Below are positions 40,167 to 51,405 of a stretch of DNA of 64,000 bases, one piece after another. This stretch comes from Globisporangium splendens (taxonomy: Eukaryota > Oomycota > Peronosporomycetes > Pythiales > Pythiaceae). Position 1 is the stretch's first letter. Each line of letters begins with the position of its first letter. The stretch covers positions 1 to 64,000 of the forward strand of contig VFIW01000033.1 in assembly GCA_006386115.1 (NCBI GenBank), written 5' to 3'. The position numbers were made by a program, and so were the translations under genes. Below the pieces are notes generated by a model. That model was not told where the DNA came from. It ran no database searches and saw only the letters and a list, made by a program, of their open reading frames with translations.

Positions 40167-41552
40167 ATGCACGTGGCGTCCTCGCTCTCGAATGCATCGC
40201 TGCGGAAGCCCAAGTCGCGTTTGCTCGCGCTGCTCTGGCGCATTTTCATGCTCACGCACGCGCGACGCGTTGGCGCTGCCGCTGTTGCACGCGCACGCCG
40301 CATGCCGTGGTGGCTGCTGACGAGCGCGACGGGCGGCTCGCTCGTGCTGCACTACCTGGGACGCAATCTCTGTGCGTCGCCGTGGGAAATCGCGCATCTG
40401 ACGACGAACGTGGCGTACACGATCGTCAAGACCGTGCTCGCGTACATTGCGCGCGGATACAAGCCGCTGTACCCGGAGTGGACGCTCAGCTTCGAAGTGA
40501 CGCGCGCCGTGATGCGCTGCAGCAGCGAGCTCTACGGCCACCGCATGGCTGTCGAGACGTACGCGAAGCGCGTCCGAAATGTGAGCGCGCTCTTCGGCAC
40601 CTCGCTCGGGTTGTTCTACAGCAGATACCACAACACGCGGGTCGAGCCCGTGGTCGTGAACGGACTCGAGCATCTCTGGATCAAGCCTGCAACTGAGAAG
40701 AACGATGACGATAATAGCAGCGACAAACGATTCGTGGTCGTGTTCTACCATGGCGGCGGGTACGCGACGCTGAGTCCGCGGTTGTACATTCCGTTTTGCA
40801 ACACGTTCCGATGGTCGATCCGCGACAAACTGCGCGCGTCGCACGGTGTCGAGGACCCCGAAGTCGACTTCTTCCTCGCGAACTACCGCAAGATCCCCGA
40901 GCACCCGTTCCCGATCCCCGCGCAGGACGCCGTCGCGATGTACGAGTACGTCGTCGAGCAGTGCAACGTGCCGCCGAGTCGCATCATCATCGCAGGCGAT
41001 TCGGCTGGCGGCGGGCTCACGATGTCGACGCTGCTGCGGCTACGCGACAGCAAACTGTCCGAGCACATGCCACTAGCGGCGATCCTGATCTGCCCAATGG
41101 CGAATCTCTTGAAAGCGAAAGACTTTGTGCCACCACCGCATTGCGTGGTCTCGGCGAGCCTGATCGACTCGTGCATTGCCGCGCTCCACAAGACAGTCCA
41201 CGACCCGACAACGTGGCTCGATGCCTCGCCAGTGCATTGCGATCTTCGTGGTCTCTCACCTGTGCAAGTGCACACGGCGTCGCTCGATTATTTGCATTCA
41301 CATTCCCAGGATTTGTTCGAGAAAGCGCAGCGCGATGGCGTGACGGACTGGGAACTGGACGTCCAGCAAGATATGCCCCACGTGTTCACGGTGTTCCCGA
41401 CGCTCATGCTTCCCCAGGCGATGGTCGGGATCCAGAGTATGGCCGCGTTCGCTGCCAAGCATTTCCATCGCGCCACTGTGGAATCGAGCACACTTCGAAA
41501 GACATCAACGAAACACGGATGCGAGGCTTGTGTCAATGTGCCTGCAGCGTAA
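40167..41552 (+). CDS. HSL-type alpha/beta hydrolase, paralogue 4
   Basis: 461 residues using the ATG at 40167, in strong context (GCCGCCATGC); a frame extending to 39942 has no similarity to the paralogues. The longer N-terminus is basic, then hydrophobic (WWLLTSATGGSLVLHYLG), shared with paralogue 5. Motifs: YPEWTLSFEVTRAVM, FYHGGGY, GDSAGGG, ASLDYLHSH and DMPHVF, so triad and oxyanion residues are complete. It is most like paralogue 5, including IPEHPFPIPA. Probably membrane-associated; substrate unknown. Confidence 0.87.
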   Translation: MHVASSLSNASLRKPKSRLLALLWRIFMLTHARRVGAAAVARARRMPWWLLTSATGGSLVLHYLGRNLCASPWEIAHLTTNVAYTIVKTVLAYIARGYKPLYPEWTLSFEVTRAVMRCSSELYGHRMAVETYAKRVRNVSALFGTSLGLFYSRYHNTRVEPVVVNGLEHLWIKPATEKNDDDNSSDKRFVVVFYHGGGYATLSPRLYIPFCNTFRWSIRDKLRASHGVEDPEVDFFLANYRKIPEHPFPIPAQDAVAMYEYVVEQCNVPPSRIIIAGDSAGGGLTMSTLLRLRDSKLSEHMPLAAILICPMANLLKAKDFVPPPHCVVSASLIDSCIAALHKTVHDPTTWLDASPVHCDLRGLSPVQVHTASLDYLHSHSQDLFEKAQRDGVTDWELDVQQDMPHVFTVFPTLMLPQAMVGIQSMAAFAAKHFHRATVESSTLRKTSTKHGCEACVNVPAA

Positions 41553-42118
41553 GATTCGCTGTGTTGTTGCGGGCGACACAACCGACTGCATAGTGAAGAT
41601 GATACTCTCATGCGAAGAAGTTGCGTGCAGTCCAGCAAATGTGGATTTGCTTTTAGAGATGAATTTTACAGTTATTTCATATCGAATGCTACACATAGTG
41701 TGGGGTGCTTCTCAAAGTGTCTTGGACATGCCTCAATGTGCACAACGTCTGCCTAAACCATGGCAGGGCAACAATGTCATTCGACACTGTGGCAACTCTC
41801 AGAGCGACGCAGCGCCTTCCCCATCAAAAGTTGAGTCACAGTAAAGCTGCGCTTGGTTTTCTTACGCACGCACTGCGCTGTCCAAGTCCGCGCAATATGC
41901 GGGTATGCAAAGTTAGCACGACCAATATGTAGTCCTTTTCGCTTGCTTCTGCCCTCCTTGTAGATATAACGGATTAGATTCGCGCATTTGTTGCTTTGCT
42001 TAATGCAAGGACGACACGAGCTCACTTCTCTCGAACTGCAATAGCCTACTCGGACGAATAAACCTAGGCAACTTTTGATCCTGGCTTCACATACATAAAA
42101 AAAAAACAAAATAACAGC
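41553..42118. other. Intergenic, convergent between hydrolases 4 and 5
   Basis: About 566 bp between two stop codons. Contains an A-run near 42098 and no gene or repeat I can support. Confidence 0.5.
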
Positions 42119-43552
42119 TTACGCTGCTGCACTCGCACTGTTATGGCTAATGCCTTTACATTCTTCTTCAGCCATCTTCTTTGCAACCGCGTCGCAGTTG
42201 TCTTGATGCTCAGGGAGTGTGGGCTGATGGAAATGCTTTGCAGCAAACGCGGCCATGTTTTGGATCCCGACCATCGCGTAGGGAAGCACGATCGTCGGAA
42301 ACACCGTGAACACGTGTGGCACATCATGCTGAATGTCGATCTCCCAGTTCGTGACGCCGTCCAATTGCACTTTCTTGATGAGCTCCTTGGAGTGTGCATG
42401 CAGCGAGTCCAACGTCGCAGTCTGCAAGAACACAGGCGGAAGGTTCCGAAGGTCACAGTGAGCCGGCGACGCATCCAACCATGTCGCGCGATCATGCGAC
42501 GTCAGGTGGTACGCTTGACGCGAGGCATCGATCATGGACTGCGAGAGCACACAATGCGGCGATGGCTCCAGCTTTTCGCTTTCCGAGAGATCCGCACACG
42601 GACATATCAGGATCCCCGCCAGAGGCAATGCACGCGGGTCACGGTCGCGGACGCGCAGCAACGTTGACATCACGAGCCCCGCGCCGGCAGAGTCGCCTGC
42701 GATGATAACGCGCCGAGACGGGATCTGGAGCTGCTCGACGACGTAGTCGTACATCGCCACGGCGTCCATCGCTGGAATCGGGAACGGATGCTCCGGGATC
42801 TTGCGGTAGTTTGCCAGCAGGAAGTCGACGCGCGTGTTGTCTCCGTATTTGCGTTTCAACTCGTCTCGGATCGCGCTGCGGAAGGTGTTGCAAAAGTAAA
42901 TGTACATCCGCGGACTGAGCACTGCGTATCCGCCACCATGGTAATAGATCACAACGAAGTGCGTATCGTCTTTGGAACCAGCAGATCCTGTTGTTGTTGT
43001 TGTGACCAGCGCGTTGTCCTTGATCCAGACGTGTTCGAGACCGTTCGCATGCACTGGTTCGACGCGGCTCCCGTGGAATTTGCTGTAGCACCATCCAACT
43101 GCGCTACCGAGCACGCTGCTCGTGTGGCGAATGTGCTTTGCATGCGTCTCGACGATCGCGCGATGACCGTAGAGCTCTGTTGTGCACCGCATGACCGCGC
43201 GAAGCACTTCAAACCGGAACGTCCAGTTCGGGTAAAGCGGTCGAAATCCTCTCGCAATGTACGCCACAACAGTCTTCATGACAGTGTATCCGACATGCAA
43301 CGTCAAGTGCACGATCTCATAGGGCGTCTGGCAGAAACTGCGCGCAATATACGTCAACAGCAGCGCGGACCCCGTCGCGCCTGTCACGCCCGCGACCACG
43401 AGTCGTCGATTCGCCGCGGCAGCCGCCGAGTCAACGCGGCGTCCTTGGATCACAAAGAATTGGCGCAAGAGCGCCAGGACCCGCACAAACACGGCGTTCA
43501 GCAGCGACAGCTTCTTCCTCTTCTCGGCCGCCAGCACCTTGGACGATAGCAT
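42119..43552 (-). CDS. HSL-type alpha/beta hydrolase, paralogue 5
   Basis: 477 residues from the ATG at 43552; the TTG five codons upstream is not chosen. The N-terminus is basic then hydrophobic (VVAGVTGATGSALLLTYIA), aligned with paralogue 4. Motifs: YPNWTFRFEVLRAVM, YYHGGGY, GDSAGAG, ATLDSLHAH and DVPHVF. A Thr-rich loop (TTTTTGSAGS) precedes the oxyanion region. The C-terminal tail is acidic/Ala-rich. Paralogues 4 and 5 share the longest common regions, so their duplication is likely the most recent. Confidence 0.87.
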   Translation of the reverse strand: MLSSKVLAAEKRKKLSLLNAVFVRVLALLRQFFVIQGRRVDSAAAAANRRLVVAGVTGATGSALLLTYIARSFCQTPYEIVHLTLHVGYTVMKTVVAYIARGFRPLYPNWTFRFEVLRAVMRCTTELYGHRAIVETHAKHIRHTSSVLGSAVGWCYSKFHGSRVEPVHANGLEHVWIKDNALVTTTTTGSAGSKDDTHFVVIYYHGGGYAVLSPRMYIYFCNTFRSAIRDELKRKYGDNTRVDFLLANYRKIPEHPFPIPAMDAVAMYDYVVEQLQIPSRRVIIAGDSAGAGLVMSTLLRVRDRDPRALPLAGILICPCADLSESEKLEPSPHCVLSQSMIDASRQAYHLTSHDRATWLDASPAHCDLRNLPPVFLQTATLDSLHAHSKELIKKVQLDGVTNWEIDIQHDVPHVFTVFPTIVLPYAMVGIQNMAAFAAKHFHQPTLPEHQDNCDAVAKKMAEEECKGISHNSASAAA

Positions 43553-44424
43553 GATAACAGATTCCAATAGATGCGGTGGGACTGCGAGTTGTGCGGGTTC
43601 GGGTGCAAATTGCGGAATGAGTGTGCGCGTCGCTCGTGGCGGAAGCAGAGGAGGAGCCGCAGATCAACCATTCGTCCACTAACGAAAGCCAAGGGATCTG
43701 TCTCGCAGGGACCCTCGCTCTTGATGGCTCCTCGTGGAAATTTCTTCCGTCATGTTGAAGTTGCTTTGGCTTAACTTCTGCGGCCAGAAATGGAACGATG
43801 TGCACTGATGATACTTCTTCCATTTTCGCTTGGGGTGAAGCCATGTGTCGACTAACTGAGATGGATTATTACGCGATCTTGTAAACATCGTTTAAATGCT
43901 CTCGGAATGAACAAGTGACTCGATTGTGTCACCTGTCAATGGCGGACTCATTCATGCATTGCTTGACGCACTGTTTGGTTTCCTTGTGATGAGCACCATC
44001 ATCATCGTCTCTGCTTGTGGCTCGCAAAGATTCGAGCTTGTGGATCCATTTTCATCACTCTAGTCCGTGAGGAGACCAGTAAGACCTTTAAAGTCCGCGC
44101 TGAGGCTGGAAGAGATAGAAGATGCGTATAGGATTGTGTAAAACAAATCCGCATGCCAATTTTGTGAGGATGTAAACAGCTTTGGACTGTACATGGTGTG
44201 CAACTTCAAGTGCAGTCTCATTGTGATTCTTCTTCAGCACCAGTGCACTTCACAACTCCGCAGAAAGGAAGAGTTTGCGGACTTCAATGAAACTTGTATG
44301 GAAAGGGTCAGATCTATTGCGATGCTCAACTCATTTGCAAAGATCTTTCTCACCTACGGCTGCAAAAGTGCAATTGCATGGCGATATTTGAGCCTTTGCG
44401 CATCTGCATGCACGTGCACACTCT
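43553..44424. other. Intergenic region between hydrolase 5 and the isomerase gene
   Basis: About 870 bp. Promoter side of hydrolase 5 (-) and 3' side of the isomerase (-). No ORF with coding character and no repeats seen. Confidence 0.5.
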
Positions 44425-45688
44425 TTAGTCGCGTTTGTCCTGCATGCGTTTGTCCGCGGCAGCCTTGGCTTTGGCGAGACTCACTTCGAAAGGCGGGTAG
44501 CAGATGCCTTCGTCCGTGATGATGCCCGTCAAGTACTGGTGCGGCGTGACGTCGAACGCCGGGTTGAACACCGGGCAGTTCTCTGGCGCGATGCGCTCGC
44601 TCCCGACCATCGTCACTTCCTCTGCGTTGCGCTCCTCGATCGGGATCGACAGCCCTTCCTTGAAGTTCAAATCGATCGTCGACGTCGGCACACACGCAAA
44701 CACTGGCACGTTGTTCTCCTTGGCGACCACCGACAGCTTGTACGTGCCGATCTTGTTGACGACGTCGCCATTCGCAGCAACACGGTCGGCGCCAAACAGC
44801 ACGACGTCCACTTTACCCGAGAGCATGAGGTACCCGGCAGCGTTGTCCGCGATCAAGTGCAATGGCACGCCTTCGCGCATCAATTCCCATGCCGTGAGAC
44901 GCGCGCCTTGCAGTCGAGGACGAGTCTCGTCCACCCACACATGAACATTCTTGCCCTGCTTGTGCGATTCGTAGATCACGCCGATCGCCGTGCCAATGTC
45001 GACGGTCGCGAGCGCACCCGTGTTGCAGTGGTGCAAGATGTTGGCGTCTTGCTTGACGATCTCCGCGCCGAATTGGCTCAGACGGCGGTTGATCTCCACG
45101 TCTTCTTCTGCCAGCGCCTGCGCAGCTTCCAGCGTGCAGCTCACGATTTCTGGGAGGCTCACGCCTGGCGTGGCAGCCTTCTTCTCGACGTCCTTCACGA
45201 CTTGGCCAGTAGCTGTTTACACAAAAGCGTAGGGATGAGCGCATGAACGTTAATGCGTCATGGAGAAGTGTACGCAATATGCTCCGGGTACTAGCAGCTT
45301 ACCCCAGACGAGGTTGACGGCGGTTGGCCGTGCGTCATCAATCGTGGCTTTGGCTCGCTTGATCGCATCCAAGAGCTCTTCCTTCCTGTAATCATTTTAC
45401 ACACAAACACTAGCATGAGCGAACAATACCGCACGCTCCTCACTCGTGTGCGCGAACGCACGTGGACGCATCTGTGATCGGGAATGCGCGCGCGGCGATC
45501 GCGAGACCGAAGGCGCCAGCGGCTCCGATCGCCGGTGCGCCGCGCACCGCCATCTCGAAGATCGCGCGCTTGACTTCGTCCACTGACTCGCAGCGCATGA
45601 GCACGAGCTCCTTGGGCAGCTGGCGCTGGTCGATCAGCTGCAGACCGCCGTCCTTCCAGAGCACCGAGCGCATGCGTTCACTCGCCAT
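44425..45688 (-). CDS. MRI1: Methylthioribose-1-phosphate isomerase (3 exons)
   Basis: Catalyses 5-methylthioribose-1-phosphate to 5-methylthioribulose-1-phosphate in the methionine salvage pathway, cytosolic. Exons 45688-45462, 45385-45303 and 45212-44425 join in phase to 365 residues, the usual family length. The two introns are 76 and 90 nt with GTGCGT and GTAAGC donors. Family signatures: [14 protein letters not shown] in exon 1, [10 protein letters not shown] ending exon 2, then [10 protein letters not shown] (with the family's catalytic Cys), [29 protein letters not shown] (with the catalytic Asp) and [21 protein letters not shown]. All key residues are present. It is divergent from the rhodanese gene at 46074, sharing a 385-bp promoter interval. 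Confidence 0.93.
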
Positions 45689-46073
45689 CGTTTCTCTCGT
45701 TCTTGAGTCAATTGGTCAATTGGCAGTGAGGATGGCGCTTTGGACCACACATTCAAACAACAGATTATCATATTTGATATCCGCAAAAGTCACGTGTTGT
45801 ATAATACAACGCGATCTCAGCTTTTTTCAGCTTTCAGCTTTCACAACTTGAAAAAACTGGGATCTGGAAATTGATGTCGGCTTCTACATTTTTATAGTTG
45901 GCACAACATATGAAATATCGCATTTGACTTTTTCGACTTCTTTTATTTGATGAACCAGATCTGATGTAGAGTCGATTTTGAACCTCAGATATCACATTCG
46001 AGAATCTACCAACGAAAAGAGCTGACAAAACCATCTCAGCCATTCCGTCAGTCAGTCGAAAAATCGACACGAG
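45689..46073. promoter_or_regulatory. Bidirectional promoter interval between MRI1 and the rhodanese gene
   Basis: 385 bp between two divergent ATGs, AT-rich in the middle (about 45760-46020). No specific factor site identified. Confidence 0.5.
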
Positions 46074-47312
46074 ATGGCTGCTGTGGTGTCGCCCTCGAGC
46101 ATGACGCCGACGCTGCCGCTCCTCCCTCTGCACGACGTTCCCAAGTACGCGGTGGTGCTCTACTACAAGTACGTGTGTCTGGGCGAGACGCCGGCGCAGG
46201 TGGAGCAGCTCGTGCGCGACCACGAGCAGCTGTGCGCGCGTCTGGAGCTCACGGGTCGCGTGCGCATCGCGATGGAGGGCATCAACGGCACGCTCGGTGG
46301 CAAAGCCGAGAGCGTCGCGCAGTACATCGCGACGATGAAGCAGTCGCCGCGCTTCCAGGGTATCGACTGGAAGACCAGCAGTTCCGACGTCGAGCCGTTC
46401 CCGGAGCTCCAGGTGCGCCTCGTGCAGGAGATCGTGGCGATGGAGATTCCCGATGAGCAGTGCAACCTCGCGAACGGCGGCACCCACTTGACCCCCGAGG
46501 AGTTCCATCACGAGCAGCAGGTGGGTGATCCTGAGCGCATCGCGCTCATCGACGTGCGCAACAACTACGAGTACAAGTACGTCTTCCTATGCTCTTATTA
46601 TCCTAAAATGTGTGCGCAGTTCGTCAGTAAACGCGGCTGATTTATCGTCAATGCTGGTAGCATTGGCCATTTCGAGGGTGCGCTGAACCCGAAGACGCGC
46701 CGCTTTGGCCAGTTCCCCGACTGGGTGCGCGCGGAGCTTCCGGAGTTGCAGAAGAAAGACAAGATCCTCATGTACTGCACGGGCGGCATCCGGTGCGAGA
46801 AGGCGTCGGCGTACCTCAAGCACCTCGGGCTCGAGAAAGTGTACCAGTTGCAGGGCGGGATCCACCGGTATCTGGAGAAATACCCTGACGGTGGCGGTCT
46901 GTTCCAGGGCAAGAACTTTGTGTTTGACCAGCGTGTGGCCATGGCGTCCGAGGACCCGACCATCACGGGCAAGTGCGAACGCTGCGACGTGCCGTACGAT
47001 ATCGTCTCGGGCACACGCTGCAAGTACTGCCGCATGCACATCCTGCTCTGTGAGTCCTGTCGCGCGAATGACGAAGACGAGTCGCTGTTGTACTGTGAAG
47101 AGCACACGCATCTGGTCACGGGCGACGCTGTCCAGTTGGCGCAGAAAGCGCAGCAGCTCCAGTCCGAACTGGACGAAGTGCAGGGCAAGGCGAAGAAAGG
47201 CCGTCGCCGGTCGTTGCGCAAGCAGTTGGACACCGTCGAGCGCCGGATACAGGATCTGCAACGTCTTGCCATTAGCTCTGATGGCGCTGAGGGACCGCAG
47301 GATGCAGAATAG
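46074..47312 (+). CDS. TSTD2: TSTD2/TrhO-like rhodanese-domain protein (2 exons)
   Basis: Exon 1 is 46074-46576 and exon 2 is 46661-47312, joined across an 84-nt intron (GTACGT...TAG) to give 384 residues. The N-terminal UPF0176/TrhO module (YYKYVCLGETPAQVEQLV, RIAMEGINGTLGG) is followed by a rhodanese domain with LIDVRNNYEY and an active-site loop YCTGGIRCEKA carrying the catalytic Cys. A C-terminal Cys-rich part (CERCDVPYD, CKYCRMHILLCESC) may bind zinc. Bacterial relatives hydroxylate uridine-34 of tRNAs; the eukaryotic TSTD2 role is less clear. A basic coiled tail ends the protein. Confidence 0.88.
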
Positions 47313-47618
47313 GGAAAGCATGTCCTAGTCCAGAGCGCAAGAGCAATCGTGCGCCACACGCAGCAGGCGGGAGGAGTAAAGCAAATACAACCACAAGATA
47401 GCTTTTTTGTGAATGTGGCGCATGTTCTTTCGTGTGGCATATTTCACCAGCTCGATGCCTCAACAGCCCAATAGCACCACTAGGTCGTTCGTTGGCTCAG
47501 CAGTCGGATAGCAACACCACTACTGGCTGTATATGTATTTCCTCCAAGCGCCGTTAGAATTGTACAGACAGATAGACGCTTGCTTATTCGTGCATTCCAC
47601 GAGCGCAAACACAAGGCA
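47313..47618. other. Intergenic between rhodanese and multidomain gene
   Basis: About 306 bp, same-direction genes. No feature seen beyond presumed 3' end and promoter. Confidence 0.5.
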
Positions 47619-50600
47619 ATGCGTGGTGCCACAAGTGCGGCGACGGGCAGCAGTGCTAGCCGCCGAGGCGGTCGCGGCGGTCACGCCAGTTCGCGTCGCA
47701 ACGCCGTGGCTGACAACGATCCCAAGACGCAGCTCATCGCCGAATGGCGCGCTCACGAGGAAGACTGTGCTACGCGCGTGATCCAACGGCAAGCGCGCGC
47801 GTTCGTGAGTCGCACGCTGCTGGCGCGTCTCGCCACGACGCTCTACGAGAAGCAGTACGACCCGATCGCCAAGCGGTACTACTACGTCAACACGCGCACG
47901 AACGAGAGCACGTGGGAGAAACCCAAGGTGCTCTCGAAGTTTCTCGCATCCGACAAAGACGTCGCAGCCAAGAAGAAGAGCGGCGAGCTAAGCCAGCGTG
48001 ATGCCGCGAAGCGCATGCAACGCTGCGCGCGTGCTTTCCTCGCAAGGTGTGCGATCCGGACGCTCGTGCGCGAGACGTACATGAAGCTCTTCGATGCTGG
48101 CACCAAGTGCTTCTACTACCTCAACACCATCACCGGTGAGGTCTCGGATCGGAAGCCCGCTCTATCTCGCCGCGAAGACGAGGACATCGACACTGAACCG
48201 TTCTACTTCCGCAAGGCTGTCGTCAAGATCACGACGACGAGCAATCCGTACGGCTCGGGTGTCCTTGGGCGGTTCTGCGGCGTGCTGTGTGTGCTCACGG
48301 ATGGCGTGACGCTGCCGAGCGCCGAGGTCGCACAATCCGCGCGCGTCGTGTGCAACTACGCAGAGAAACGGATCCCGTTCAACCTCGTGCTCGCGAGCGA
48401 GACCTTTTTCGCGCGCATCCAGGTACAGGTACCTCCGTCAGCGACGGCGATGACAGCGAATGATGGTGGCGCAGCCACAACGACGTCACCGTCATCCGAG
48501 TCCAACATTGCGTTTGCGTTGTGTGCAGTGGACGAAGCGCAGTTCAAAATCCTCGCTGGAAACAACATCGTGCCGCTCACGTTCGCGTTCAGCGATCGGA
48601 AACTCGGTTGTATCGATGGTGGTGGTGTGCGCCGCGACGCGCTCATCGAGGTCATCGGTCATCCACATAGCAAGATGCAGGTGCTGCATGTGCGCCACGT
48701 TGCGCAATTCGTGCCCAATTCAATCAATCCGATCCAGTTCCAGTACGATATGGCGACGGAGACAGGTGCTGTGGGTTCGGCTGTGTTCACGCGGGGTGGC
48801 AAATTGCTCGGGATGCAGGCAATGGCAAAGCCGTTGAAAGAAGCGCCGAGCAGCTGCTGGCACATCAAACCGATCCTCGACAATGCGATGGTGCTTGCAA
48901 GTACGTGCGCGTGTGTCTGTCCGTTTGTGCATGTAATCTCTCGTTTTAGAATTGATTCGGGTTGCATTTGTGCGTGCATACAGCTCCACCCGAGCCATTC
49001 CTCCTCGTGTCGTGCATCGCATCGCATGAGATCCACGTGTACTGGCAGATCGTGCGCTGGTACAAGCCGCTGCGGGGCTTATCACTGCACTTTGAGCTCG
49101 AGATTTGCTGTCACCGCGACAAACACGACACCAAGCGCCACGACGTCTTCGTAAATGCGTACACTGGCAGCAAGCGCAATCACCAAGTCGGAGGTTTGCA
49201 AGGGATACGCTGTACTCGATTCGATACCGTGCCGTGAACGCCATGAAGAAGGGCAATTGGAGCGCCGTCATGCGCTTTGTCACGCTACCAAATCCATCGA
49301 TGGTCTGGCGGCTGACGCATTGCACGACCATTGCGGAAGCGGTCAAGCGCATGAGGCAAAGTCTGCGTGACCCGCAGATACACTTGAAGAGCTTGCAATG
49401 GATTTTTGCGCAGCTGAGCGCGGCCAATGCCTCGCGTGAGCAAAGCGAGCGTGTCGAGAACGGATTGCTGGCGTGTCACGGCGTTGAGCTCGTGGCGGAC
49501 ATGCTGGTAAGCTCCAGCTCTACGAACGACCACGACGCAAATGCGCTGCTCAGTTTGCGTGTGCTCACGCAATTGGTGCAGCTGCGTGCGCACACACAGC
49601 GATTCTTGAGCTCTCTTACGGATGCGATCGATTTGTGCGCTTCTTGAACTGCACACACCGATATTTGAGAAAACCAGAGAGCTGGGAGAGCACGATGGTG
49701 AGGATGTGGTCGAGAAAGACGTGCAGGAATTGCGCGTCCCCATTGCGTGTCTTGCGCTACTCGGGTCGATTTTGGACCAGAACGACTCGGCCAAGCAACT
49801 CGCGCGCGTGTGTGGTATCGTGCCGCTCGTGCTGTCGCTCATGGACCGCGATGCGTATCGCCATCAACCGCTTGTGGTCGCAGAGTGCTGCTACCTTCTG
49901 GGTGTCTTCGCGTATGCGATTGGTGCGTGGTTGCATGACCATCATTGTTTGTATTGAGACCCTCATTCGTGGTTTATTGTGCTCATTTTTGGCTTTCTAG
50001 CAAGTGGCAAATGGGACATCGTGGACGCGAATGGACTCACGTTGCTGTGCGATACGCTGGACGTGTATGTTCACGACTCGAAAGTGCTGTACTGGGCACT
50101 TGTGACACTCGGAAACATCGCCTACGCATGCAGTGCGTTGTCCTCTGCGTGCATGTTGACTTTGTGGGTGAGAGTAATGAGAAGCTCATGGAATTCGTGG
50201 CATGGTTGGTAGGTGACGAGCAGCGCACTCAGCTGGACACAGAGACCGATGCGCTGCATCTTGTCGAGTTCGTGTGCTCGTGCCGTACGCACTTCCTCAC
50301 TCGGGTGCATGATCTCGAGCTCGAGTTGATCGCCGCGAAAGCACGACTCGCGCATTTGCAGGCGACACATATTGGCGAAGAGATGCGCAACGACATGGAC
50401 GCGTACGCGCACGAAGTGGTAACACTCGAGGCTGTGATCGCCGAGACCAACGCACACAACGTCGCGCACACAGCCGACTATGCGCTGCGGTACTTGCTCA
50501 CGGCCGAGCAGATCCGCGTGCAGCAGGCGTCGACGCGGATCATGCGCAAGTTTCTGCACCAGACGCTCGCAGTCGCGTACCAGAAGTGGTGCGAGGTGAC

Positions 50601-50808
50601 GGTCTTCACGCGCCATCGCGCGATCTCCCTCAAGTTCTTTGCGACCGTGAAGGATCGGCAGCTCAGCGCGGCGTTCCGGCGCTGGGAGGGCGTCGTGCGT
50701 GAGATGCGGTGCCACGAGTCCGTGCTGCAGACCATCGGCTCGGGTCTCGCGATCAACCTCGCCAAGAAGAAGAAAGAGCGCTACCGCATGCTCGTGCTGC
50801 AGAAATAG
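47619..50808 (+). CDS. IQ-WW-protease-like-FN3-armadillo multidomain protein, reading frame interrupted three times
   Basis: Exon 1, 47619-48900: IQ motif (CATRVIQRQARAFVSR), WW domain (YDPIAKRYYYVNTRTNESTW), second IQ (KRMQRCARAFLAR), a WW-like motif lacking the second Trp (LFDAGTKCFYYLNTITGEV), then a trypsin-like fold region ending GAVGSAVFTRGGKLLGM. Introns are 48901-48983 and 49923-50000, both GT-AG. Exon 2 gives an FN3-type domain (PPEPFLL ... YSIRYRAVN) and armadillo-like repeats; exon 3 continues these (VLYWALVTLGNIAYA) into a helical, IQ-like C-terminus. Single-base shifts are needed near 49180-49205, 49620-49645 and 50125-50175. Either the locus is decaying or the sequence has indel errors. 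The role may be calmodulin-linked scaffolding, uncertain. Confidence 0.7.
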
Positions 50809-50927
50809 CCCAAGCATAATGAGGTTGAATGGGATAAATGGATGGTGTTGATTTTTGTGGTTGTGAATAATAGTATAATAGTACTGATGTCACGACATTC
50901 GACAAACTGGGAGGTGACTTCTATAAT

Positions 50928-50942
50928 GTGTGTGTGTGTGTG
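50928..50942. repeat. TG dinucleotide microsatellite
   Basis: A pure (TG)n tract of about 7 units in the short convergent gap between the multidomain gene and the coiled-coil gene. Confidence 0.8.
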
Positions 50943-50988
50943 TGGTATCGGAAGATTGATTGTGACGTGTGTCTTCGGGACGGCAGGC

Positions 50989-51405
50989 TCATGCACAAAG
51001 CGTGGGGCATTCCACTTGCTGTTGGAGCTGTTGTCGCTCTTGCACGAGTCCTTGCACCAGTTGGCGCAGATCCTGAATATGCCGCGCAGCCATCGTCACT
51101 TGGCACTGCACTTGCTGCACCGACACCTTCAGATCGTCAAGTTCCGTCGTCTTCATACGTTTCGTCGTCAGCGCCGCCTTGCTCTCTTGGTATTCTTGAC
51201 CTACTGCGTCACATGTTCGTCGCTTGTCGAGGCTCGTGGCTTGCTGCTCTTGTTGCAGGCGCTCAACGAGCTCCACGCACTCGCGCTGCGTCGCGTTCTG
51301 CTGGTGGCGCGCGAGGATGCGCACGAGGCGCTGGCGCTCGCGGAACATGGCGGTGGCCTTGTGCGCGCCGCGCATCGGGGACACGTTGCCGCGCGCGAGT
51401 GGCAT
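50989..51405 (-). CDS. Small coiled-coil protein
   Basis: 138 residues if started at the ATG at 51405 (MPLARGNVSPMRGAHKATAM). The open frame extends to 51909, but that upstream part has no helical or conserved look and probably is UTR. Residues ~20-135 are Gln/Glu/Arg/Leu-rich with long heptad stretches (ECVELVERLQQEQQA, IQDLRQLVQGLVQERQQL), predicting an almost continuous coiled coil. Not recognised as a named family. Convergent with the multidomain gene, 180 bp away. Confidence 0.55.
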   Translation of the reverse strand: MPLARGNVSPMRGAHKATAMFRERQRLVRILARHQQNATQRECVELVERLQQEQQATSLDKRRTCDAVGQEYQESKAALTTKRMKTTELDDLKVSVQQVQCQVTMAARHIQDLRQLVQGLVQERQQLQQQVECPTLCA

